Source: Ruthenibacterium lactatiformans (GTDB taxonomy: Bacteria; Bacillota; Clostridia; Oscillospirales; Ruminococcaceae). Taken from it: a stretch of 10,602 nucleotides of DNA. The translations under genes and the position numbers were made by a program. The notes below the pieces were generated by a model that worked only from the letters and a program-made list of their open reading frames with translations, was not told the DNA's origin and searched no databases. The stretch spans positions 1-10,602 of the forward strand of contig NZ_JXXK01000054.1 of assembly GCF_000949455.1 (NCBI RefSeq). Reading direction: 5' to 3'. Below are positions 5,715-10,602 of this stretch, piece after piece; the stretch's first letter is position 1, and every line of letters starts with the position of its first letter.

Positions 5715-6578
5715 ATGGAAACGAATTTTGACTGCATTGTCATCGGCGCAGGCCCAGCGGGGCTTTCGGCGGCGCTGAACCTGCGCCAGCGCGGCAAGAC
5801 CGTGCTGGTGGTGCACAGCGGCGAAACGCTGCTGGCCAAGGCCGAGCAGGTGGACAACTATCTGGGCATGCCGGGGCTGTCCGGCAAACAGATGATGGAG
5901 CGCTTTACGCAGCACGCCCGGGACGCGGGCGCTGTGCTGCGCAAGGGGCGCGCGGGCAACGTCATGCCGTTCGGCGGACGCTTCATGGTCAACCTGGACG
6001 GCGATATCCTGGAAACGGGCGCCGTGGTGCTGGCCTGCGGCGTTTCCAAGGCAAAGCCCGTGCCCGGCGAGGCCGAGCTGCTGGGCCGCGGCGTTTCCTA
6101 CTGCGCCACCTGCGACGGCATGCTGTACCGCGGGCGCGCGGTAGCGGTGTGGGGGCTTTCCCCCGAAGCGCCGCAGGAGGCCAATTTCCTGCACGGCATC
6201 GGCTGCTCCGTCACCTACATCGCGGGCCGCAGGCCCGACACGCTGGAAGCGGGCGTGGCCTTCCGGGCCGGGCGCGTGGAGGCCGTGGAGGGCGGGGCCG
6301 CCGTGGAGGCCGTGCGCGTGGGCGGCGCCGCGCTGCCCGTACAGGGCGTTTTTATCCTGCGCGCGGCCACGCCGCCGGACGCGCTGGTGCCCGGCCTTGC
6401 GCTGGAAAACGGCTTTGTAAAAACAGACGCCGCCATGCGCACCAACATTCCCGGCCTGTTCGCCGCGGGCGACATGACGGGCAAGCCGCTGCAGGTGGCC
6501 AACGCCGTGGGCGACGGCCTTGTGGCCGCGCTGGCCGCCGTGGACTATCTGGACGGCGTCAGCCCCATGACGGATTGA
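5715..6578 (+). CDS. thioredoxin-reductase-like FAD flavoprotein with degenerate NADPH site
   Basis: The 287-residue protein has the thioredoxin reductase fold: FAD-binding IVIGAGPAGLSAA (8-20), redox-active Cys130-Ala-Thr-Cys133 in CATCDG, and the C-terminal FAD motif GDMTGKPLQVANAVGDG (252-268). The middle pyridine-nucleotide domain is shortened. Where NADPH-dependent enzymes have a GxGxxA/S loop and an HRRxxxR motif, this protein reads VWGLSPEAPQEA (145-156) and AGRRPDTLE. That pattern recalls the clostridial ferredoxin-dependent flavin thioredoxin reductases and related pyridine-nucleotide-independent enzymes. The likely role is reduction of thioredoxin or a similar disulfide protein in the cytoplasm; the electron donor may be ferredoxin (inference). 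Start ATG 5715 has AAGGAG 5 nt upstream. It lies 22 bp after the EamA gene and about 50 bp before the dCMP deaminase, in one presumed operon. Confidence 0.83.
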   Translation: METNFDCIVIGAGPAGLSAALNLRQRGKTVLVVHSGETLLAKAEQVDNYLGMPGLSGKQMMERFTQHARDAGAVLRKGRAGNVMPFGGRFMVNLDGDILETGAVVLACGVSKAKPVPGEAELLGRGVSYCATCDGMLYRGRAVAVWGLSPEAPQEANFLHGIGCSVTYIAGRRPDTLEAGVAFRAGRVEAVEGGAAVEAVRVGGAALPVQGVFILRAATPPDALVPGLALENGFVKTDAAMRTNIPGLFAAGDMTGKPLQVANAVGDGLVAALAAVDYLDGVSPMTD

Positions 6579-6628
6579 CGCGCGGTGTTCCCGCGCAAAC
6601 ATCATACACAGATCAAGGAGGCCCTGCT

Positions 6629-7114
6629 TTGAAACGGACGGATTATATTTCCTGGGACGAATATTTTATGGGCGTGGCGCTGCTCACCGCGCAGCGCAGC
6701 AAGGACAACACCTCACAGGTGGGCGCGTGCATCGTCAGCCGCGAAAACAAGATTTTGTCCATGGGCTACAACGGCATGCCCACAGGCTGCTTCGACGACG
6801 ACATGCCCTGGGAGCGCGAGGGCGAACCGCTGAAAACCAAATACATGTATGTCTGCCACGCCGAGCTGAACGCCATACTGAACCATGCCTCCGGCACAGG
6901 CAGCCTGAAGGGCGCGCGCATCTACACCACGCTGTTCCCCTGCAACGAATGCGCCAAGGCGCTGATCCAGAGCGGCATCTCACAGGTCATCTATTACGAG
7001 GACAAATACGCGGATTCCGATTCCGTGATCGCCAGCAAACGGATGTTCGACATGGTGGGCATCCGCTACACGCCGTACAAGCGCACGGGCCGCGGCGTGG
7101 AGCTGGCGCTGTGA
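6629..7114 (+). CDS. deoxycytidylate (dCMP) deaminase
   Basis: The 161-residue protein belongs to the zinc-dependent cytidine/deoxycytidylate deaminase family and matches dCMP deaminase (ComEB-type), which converts dCMP to dUMP, the precursor of dTMP. Zinc ligands are His77 in CHAELNA (76-82) and Cys105 and Cys108 in PCNEC (104-108), with Glu79 as proton shuttle. The N-terminal YISWDEYFMGVALLTAQRS and SMGYNGMPTGC segments are characteristic of the dCMP group. The start is TTG 6629, fixed by an excellent AAGGAGG site (6615-6621) 7 nt upstream and by the family's N-terminus; any earlier start in this frame would run through the flavoprotein gene. It is the last gene of the unit before the strong terminator at 7139. 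Length fits bacterial members of the family. Confidence 0.92.
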   Translation: MKRTDYISWDEYFMGVALLTAQRSKDNTSQVGACIVSRENKILSMGYNGMPTGCFDDDMPWEREGEPLKTKYMYVCHAELNAILNHASGTGSLKGARIYTTLFPCNECAKALIQSGISQVIYYEDKYADSDSVIASKRMFDMVGIRYTPYKRTGRGVELAL

Positions 7115-7138
7115 GCCGTGCGCTCCGGCTGATGCAGA

Positions 7139-7191
7139 AAACCAGAGCGGCGCTCCCTCTTTGAAAGGGAGCGCCGCTCTGGTTTGTTTTT
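7139..7191. terminator. strong bidirectional terminator between converging genes
   Basis: A perfect 20-bp stem (7139-7158 with 7166-7185, 7-nt loop) is followed on the plus strand by a TTTGTTTTT tract (7183-7191). On the minus strand it is followed by a shorter T run. It lies 24 bp after the dCMP deaminase stop and 20 bp from the aminotransferase stop and probably serves both. Confidence 0.92.
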
Positions 7192-7205
7192 ATCCCGCCT
7201 GCATG

Positions 7206-8393
7206 TCAGAGCCCCTGCGCGGCAAGCACCCCGGCCATAACGGAAACACCCTTCACGATGTTCTCCGGCGTGGGGGTGGAAAAATTCATGCGGAAGCTGC
7301 CGCACGGCGCTTCTTCGTCCACCATGAACGCGTTGCCCGGCACAAGCGCCAGCTTGCGCGCAAGGCATTCCCGCACAAACGCGGGCATGTCCGCTCCTTC
7401 GGGCAGCGTGCCCCAGATGAACATGCCGCCCTCGGGCCGCGTATAACGGACCTGCGGGCACTTTTCATCCAGCTGTTCCATCATCAGCGCCGCCTTGGCC
7501 GCGTAAATTTTGCGTATCTCCCGGATGTGCGCGTCCATATCCGTGCGCGTCAGCATGGCCTCGCATACACGCTGCGCCCACACGTTGGTGTGCACGTCGC
7601 TGCACTGCTTCGCCACCACAAAGGCGGCCATCAGCTTTTTGTCGCAGACGCAGTACGCAAGGCGCATGCCCGGGCACAAAATTTTGGAAAAACTGCCCGC
7701 GTAGATAACGGCGCCCTCGGTGTCCATGCTTTTGATGGACGGCACCGGCCCGCCCGCGATGCGCAGCTCCCCGTAGGGGTCGTCCTCCAGCACGGGCACG
7801 CCGTACCGCACCGCAAGCGCATAGACGGCCCTGCGCTTGGCAAGGCTCATGGTCTTGCCCGTGGGGTTCTGGAAATTGGGGATGCAGTAGAAAAAGCGCG
7901 GCTTTTCCGGCGCGGCAAACACGGCCTCCAGCGCGGCCAGGTTTACGCCGTCGTCCTCCATCGGCACGCCGGCCAGGCGCGCGCCGCTGCTGCGGAACGC
8001 GTTGAACGCCCCCAGGAACGCCGGGTTTTCCACAGCCACCACGTCGCCCTCGTTGCAAAGGCATTTGGCCGCGAAATCCAGGATCTGCTGGCTGCCGGAT
8101 GTAATGAGCACGCCGTCGTTTTCCTTCGCCACCCGTTCGCGCCGGTTGGCAAAGGCCCGCACGGCTTCGCGCACCGAGGGCACGCCCTCCGACACCGAAT
8201 ACTGCAGCGCGGCCACAGGGTCCTGCCGCAGCAGTTCGTCCGAAAAGCGCGCGATGTCCTCCGCCGGGAATGAATCCGCCGCCGGGTTCCCGCCCGCAAA
8301 GCTGATGAGCGTCGGGTCGCTCATCTGCTTGAGTATCTCGCGGATGATCGACGGCTTCATATTGCGCATCTTATCCGAGATTTTGAATTCCAT
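7206..8393 (-). CDS. PLP-dependent class I/II aminotransferase (2-aminoadipate / MocR-type)
   Basis: The 395-residue protein is a fold-type I aminotransferase: YSVSEGVPSVREA (65-77), ITSGSQQILD (97-106), PNFQNPTG (172-179), EDDPYGEL (203-210) and SFSK with the PLP-binding Lys237, followed by PGMRLAYC. GSFRMNFS near residue 370 carries the Arg that binds the substrate carboxylate. The sequence type is that of the stand-alone aminotransferases related to MocR regulators and LysN, which act on 2-aminoadipate, branched-chain or aromatic amino acids; there is no N-terminal GntR DNA-binding domain here. ATG 8393 is preceded by a purine-rich AAGGGAAGGGAAAG stretch, and the N-terminus fits the family. 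It follows the CDF transporter gene by 52 bp in the same direction, with a hairpin in the gap, and is probably cotranscribed. Substrate cannot be named. Confidence 0.88.
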   Translation of the reverse strand: MEFKISDKMRNMKPSIIREILKQMSDPTLISFAGGNPAADSFPAEDIARFSDELLRQDPVAALQYSVSEGVPSVREAVRAFANRRERVAKENDGVLITSGSQQILDFAAKCLCNEGDVVAVENPAFLGAFNAFRSSGARLAGVPMEDDGVNLAALEAVFAAPEKPRFFYCIPNFQNPTGKTMSLAKRRAVYALAVRYGVPVLEDDPYGELRIAGGPVPSIKSMDTEGAVIYAGSFSKILCPGMRLAYCVCDKKLMAAFVVAKQCSDVHTNVWAQRVCEAMLTRTDMDAHIREIRKIYAAKAALMMEQLDEKCPQVRYTRPEGGMFIWGTLPEGADMPAFVRECLARKLALVPGNAFMVDEEAPCGSFRMNFSTPTPENIVKGVSVMAGVLAAQGL

Positions 8394-8423
8394 GTTCTTT
8401 CCCTTCCCTTTCCGTATCCTTTG

Positions 8424-8445
8424 GCCGCCCCAAAAGGCGGGCGGC
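8424..8445 (-). repeat. hairpin in the CDF-aminotransferase intergenic gap
   Basis: GCCGCCC (8424-8430) pairs perfectly with GGGCGGC (8439-8445), loop of 8 nt. It begins at the base next to the CDF stop codon and has no T-tract after it, so it may stabilise or process the shared mRNA or partly attenuate transcription rather than end it. Confidence 0.5.
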
Positions 8446-9657
8446 TCATTCCTTTCCGTCTGTTTTGCACGCGCCGGGGATGGCCGCGTAGCTGTGGTCG
8501 ATGGTGACCACGGCGTAATATTTCGTTTCGCCCGCGTCGTGCGTCTCCACAAGGCTCTGGATGCGTTTGCGCAGCGCGGCGTCCGAAAGCGGAAAATTGT
8601 GCGGCACCACGGTGTCGAAAATCAAATTTGTGTGGGACGGCCCCTGCACCATGCGGAAATCGTGGATGGAAAGCTCCGGCGAAATGCTCCGCACCAGCTC
8701 CTTCACCCACTCCCGGGCCGTGCCCACCGCGTCGTCGCCCGTCAGGATGGGGTCGTAATGGATGATGAGGCTGATGTGGTCGTTCTCCTGGAAATCCCGT
8801 TCGATGTTGTCGATGATGTCGTGGCTCTGCATCACGTCGTTTTCCGCCGCCATCTCCACATGTACGCTGGCAAAACGGCGGCCGGGGCCGTAATCGTGCA
8901 CCATCAGGTCGTGGGTGCCCAGCACGCCGTCGTAGCTCATCACCTTTTTGCCGATGTAATCCGTCAGCTCCTCGCTGGGCGCCTCTCCCAGCAGCGGATC
9001 GACCGTTTCCTTCAGGATGCCCACGCCGCTCCACAAAATGAACAGCGCCACGCCAAGGCCCATCCAGCCGTCCAGCTCCAGCCCCGTCAGGCCCGAGACC
9101 ACGCTCGCCGCCAGCACCGCCGCCGTGGAGATCACGTCGTTGCGGCTGTCCATGGCCGTGGCTTCCAGCGCGGCCGAGCCGATGCGCCTGCCCACCTTTT
9201 TATTAAAGGCCGCCATCCACAGCTTCACGCCGATGGAGAGCAGCAGCACCGCCACGGTGACAAGGCTGAACTCCACGGCCGTGGGGGACAGGATCTTGCC
9301 GATGCTGGAACGCGCCAGCTCCACGCCGATGACGAGGATCATCACCGAGACGGCCAGCCCCGCCAGATATTCGATGCGCGCATGGCCGTAAGGGTGTTCG
9401 TCGTCCGCGGGCTTTGCCGAAAGCCGGAAGCCCACCAGCGTGATGACGCTGGACGAGGCGTCGGAAAGGTTGTTCACCGCGTCGGCCGTAATGGAGATGC
9501 TGCCGAACAGCGTGCCCACCGCCAGCTTGGCCGCACACAGCAGCACGTTGCAGAAAATGCCCACCGCGCCCGCCAAATTGCCGTAAGCGGTGCGCACGGC
9601 AGGGTCGTTCACGTCCGTGCTGTTTTTGATAAAGCGTTTTACCAGAAAGTCCGTCAA
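8446..9657 (-). CDS. cation diffusion facilitator, probable manganese exporter
   Basis: The 403-residue protein is a CDF-family metal/proton antiporter with about six membrane segments in its first 220 residues and a long cytoplasmic C-terminal part. TM2 reads ADAVNNLSDASSS (58-70), giving Asn62 and Asp66; HPYGHARIEY (88-97) follows; TM5 reads ATAMDSRNDVIS (166-177), giving Asp170 and Asp174. Zinc CDFs such as YiiP have HxxxD in TM5, whereas manganese CDFs such as MntE have DxxxD with an Asn/Asp pair in TM2, so Mn(II) efflux is the best prediction. I chose TTG 9657, which has AAAAGAGG (9666-9673) 8 nt upstream. A TTG at 9687 would add ten residues, but it lacks a ribosome site and falls just after the promoter. 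It is first in a unit with the aminotransferase. Confidence 0.88.
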   Translation of the reverse strand: MTDFLVKRFIKNSTDVNDPAVRTAYGNLAGAVGIFCNVLLCAAKLAVGTLFGSISITADAVNNLSDASSSVITLVGFRLSAKPADDEHPYGHARIEYLAGLAVSVMILVIGVELARSSIGKILSPTAVEFSLVTVAVLLLSIGVKLWMAAFNKKVGRRIGSAALEATAMDSRNDVISTAAVLAASVVSGLTGLELDGWMGLGVALFILWSGVGILKETVDPLLGEAPSEELTDYIGKKVMSYDGVLGTHDLMVHDYGPGRRFASVHVEMAAENDVMQSHDIIDNIERDFQENDHISLIIHYDPILTGDDAVGTAREWVKELVRSISPELSIHDFRMVQGPSHTNLIFDTVVPHNFPLSDAALRKRIQSLVETHDAGETKYYAVVTIDHSYAAIPGACKTDGKE

Positions 9658-9703
9658 AGCCGCCGCCTCTTTTCCAGAATTATACAAATTTCAGATTCTT
9701 TTT

Positions 9704-9732
9704 ATTATACGGCGAAGGAGGCAAAAGTGCAA
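9704..9732 (-). promoter_or_regulatory. promoter of the CDF-aminotransferase unit
   Basis: On the minus strand TTGCAC (-35, 9727-9732) and a consensus TATAAT (-10, 9704-9709) are separated by 17 bp. Transcription would start near 9697, so TTG 9657 has a leader of about 40 nt. A second TATAAT at 9679-9684 has no matching -35. Confidence 0.65.
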
Positions 9733-9739
9733 CCCGTTT

Positions 9740-9800
9740 GCGGCGGCTGACCGCCCGTGGCCGCCGCTTTGCCCAAGCTGCGTCCGCTTTTCTTGGGCAA
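9740..9800. repeat. two tandem inverted repeats in the divergent intergenic region
   Basis: GCGGCGGC (9740-9747) pairs with GCCGCCGC (9760-9767), then TTGCCCAAG (9769-9777) pairs with CTTGGGCAA (9792-9800). They lie between the two divergent promoters, upstream of both, and would be transcribed by neither. A regulator-binding or DNA-structure role is possible; there is no T-tract. Confidence 0.45.
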
Positions 9801-9844
9801 GGCGACGGTTTTCCGGCGGCGTGCTGTGCAAGCCCTTTGCTTTT

Positions 9845-9853
9845 TGGTATGAT
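9845..9853 (+). promoter_or_regulatory. extended -10 promoter element for the membrane protein gene
   Basis: TGGTATGAT fits the TGn-TATAAT extended -10 pattern with one mismatch. The -35 region (TGTGCA at 9825-9830) is weak. The start near 9860 gives a leader of about 48 nt to ATG 9908. Confidence 0.5.
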
Positions 9854-9907
9854 ACAGTTAAGAAGCAGCTTTACCGCTGTTCACATTTACATCAGGAGGT
9901 GCTCAGG

Positions 9908-10489
9908 ATGACGACCGTAAGGGACCCGCAGAAGAAAAAGCGCGCGCCCTCGAAGGGCCGGGTGCTCCTGTGGGCCGGCGTTTTTCTCTTGAATTTCGTT
10001 TTGCTCACAGCGGCGGTTTCCCTGGCGGTATTCCCGCAGGCGGGCCCGCTGACGGCCGAGCGGCTGGCCCGGCTGCCCTATTTTGAAGGCTGCGAGCTTC
10101 TGGACGTGCACACGAGGGCGGGCGGTTCTGCGCGGCTGTTCGGCCAATCGGACGCGGACTGGGTGCTTTACCGGAACAGCGCCGGCGAAACGCGCCTTGT
10201 GGGCGTCAGCTGGAGCCTTTACACCTCCCGCTTTCGCATCGACGAAAAAACCGACGCCGCCGTTCCCGGCGACAGGCTTTATCACACCGCTCAGGTTCAG
10301 AGCGGTTCCGGCCTGTATGAGGTCTCCGTTCAGACGCAGGACCGGATCATGGACGCGCGCTGCATTGCCGGAATGCAGGCCCCCCAAAGCAGCGTATGGC
10401 TCTATATTTCCCTTGCGCTGGGCCTGACGCTGCTGGAAGCCGCCGTCCCGCTGTTTATTCAGCGCCGCCGCAAAGGCGCGTTGGCATAA
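9908..10489 (+). CDS. unrecognised two-TM membrane protein with an extracytoplasmic domain
   Basis: I do not recognise this 193-residue protein. A basic cytoplasmic N-terminus (residues 1-18, KKKRAPSKGR) precedes a hydrophobic helix (about 19-42), which may be a signal anchor. Residues 44-160 form a soluble, probably outward-facing domain with many aromatic and charged residues (DWVLYRNSAG, SWSLYTSRFR, LYHTAQVQSG) suggestive of beta strands. A second membrane helix (about 163-184) is followed by a basic QRRRKG tail, so both ends should be cytoplasmic. ATG 9908 has a near-ideal AGGAGGT site (9894-9900) 7 nt upstream and an extended -10 further up, so expression is well supported. Its last five codons lie in the first unit of a tandem repeat, so the C-terminus may have been altered by repeat insertion. 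It appears alone and divergent from the CDF gene. Confidence 0.7.
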   Translation: MTTVRDPQKKKRAPSKGRVLLWAGVFLLNFVLLTAAVSLAVFPQAGPLTAERLARLPYFEGCELLDVHTRAGGSARLFGQSDADWVLYRNSAGETRLVGVSWSLYTSRFRIDEKTDAAVPGDRLYHTAQVQSGSGLYEVSVQTQDRIMDARCIAGMQAPQSSVWLYISLALGLTLLEAAVPLFIQRRRKGALA

Positions 10490-10602
10490 AAAAACATCGG
10501 TTTTGGGCCGGACGGTTTGACGCGCAGCGTCAAAAGGCGCGTTGACGCAAGAAAACATCGGTTTTGGGCTGACGGTTTTGGCGCACAGCGTACTCAAAAA
10601 GT
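10471..10602. repeat. tandem ~60-bp imperfect repeat overlapping the membrane protein's stop
   Basis: Unit 1 (10471-10530) and unit 2 (10531-10591) align along their whole length, both beginning CAAA(A)GGCGCGTTG and ending CAGCGT, with an identical 18-base core AAAACATCGGTTTTGGGC (10491-10508 and 10552-10569). A third unit may begin at 10595 and run off the window. Unit 1 contains the last codons and the TAA of the membrane protein gene. A palindrome TTTGACGC-GCA-GCGTCAAA (10516-10534) spans the junction of units 1 and 2. No gene is visible in 10490-10602. Confidence 0.75.

Noticed and set aside
5661..6605. A 314-codon minus-strand frame opposite the flavoprotein
   Set aside because: Antisense shadow with Ala/Arg/His-rich composition; no motifs.
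6149..6628. Upstream extension of the dCMP deaminase frame into the flavoprotein gene
   Set aside because: The added 160 residues are Arg/Gly-rich out-of-frame translation of the flavoprotein; a strong ribosome site before TTG 6629 gives the true start.
7161..8273. A 370-codon plus-strand frame opposite the aminotransferase
   Set aside because: Begins within the terminator hairpin and runs antisense to a gene with a complete PLP site.
8002..9750. A 582-codon open frame on the plus strand
   Set aside because: It lies antisense to the CDF and aminotransferase genes, has His/Arg-rich composition expected of the reverse frame, and lacks its own ribosome site or motifs.
10471..10602. A CRISPR array at the right end
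   Set aside because: The units are adjacent and similar along their full length with no unique spacers, so this is a tandem repeat.

Overview
The window is GC-rich, densely packed bacterial DNA. Purine-rich ribosome binding sites, ATG/GTG/TTG starts, sigma-A-like promoters, strong hairpin terminators and the protein families (AbgB-like M20 hydrolase, clostridial-style thioredoxin-reductase-like flavoprotein, short EamA protein, MocR-type aminotransferase) suggest a high-GC anaerobic Firmicute of the class Clostridia, perhaps a gut Oscillospirales-type organism. This taxonomic guess is inference. I see no rRNA, tRNA, CRISPR array, phage or insertion-sequence gene.

Layout. (1) 80-2079, minus: a two-gene unit in which a family 2 glycosyltransferase fused to a GtrA membrane domain overlaps a PlsC-like acyltransferase by 4 bp (GTGA). 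Its promoter (2169-2197) directly abuts the terminator hairpin of the next gene. (2) 2304-3305, minus: an extended short-chain dehydrogenase/NAD-dependent epimerase. (3) 3306-3599: a divergent intergenic region. (4) 3600-5030, plus: an AbgB-like M20D amidohydrolase. (5) 5031-5278: a structured intergenic stretch with a terminator and a promoter with a consensus -10. (6) 5279-7114, plus: a likely three-gene unit of short EamA-type membrane protein, thioredoxin-reductase-like flavoprotein lacking recognisable NADPH motifs, and dCMP deaminase, ending at a 20-bp-stem terminator shared with the converging genes. (7) 9657-7206, minus: a two-gene unit of a CDF transporter with manganese-type metal ligands followed by a PLP aminotransferase. 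(8) 9908-10489, plus: an unrecognised two-TM membrane protein whose stop codon lies inside a tandem ~60-bp repeat running to the window end.

How the genes may work together. The first unit looks like envelope glycolipid or polymer decoration: a prenyl-phosphate sugar is made and flipped by the GT2-GtrA protein, and a lipid or glycan is acylated by its partner; the adjacent epimerase could supply or modify the sugar or lipid moiety. The 5279-7114 unit pairs a putative pyridine-nucleotide-independent thioredoxin reductase with dCMP deaminase, which could both serve deoxynucleotide supply. The CDF-aminotransferase pair has no obvious biochemical link.

Most of the window is ordinary metabolism and I do not find a convincing new defence or mobile system. 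The items most worth a second look are the degenerate NADPH site of the flavoprotein, the tandem repeat at the right end, a family of small palindromes with GCA/TGC triloops (two of them inside the coding sequence of an extended C-terminal tail), and the fused terminator/promoter/palindrome at 2169-2235.
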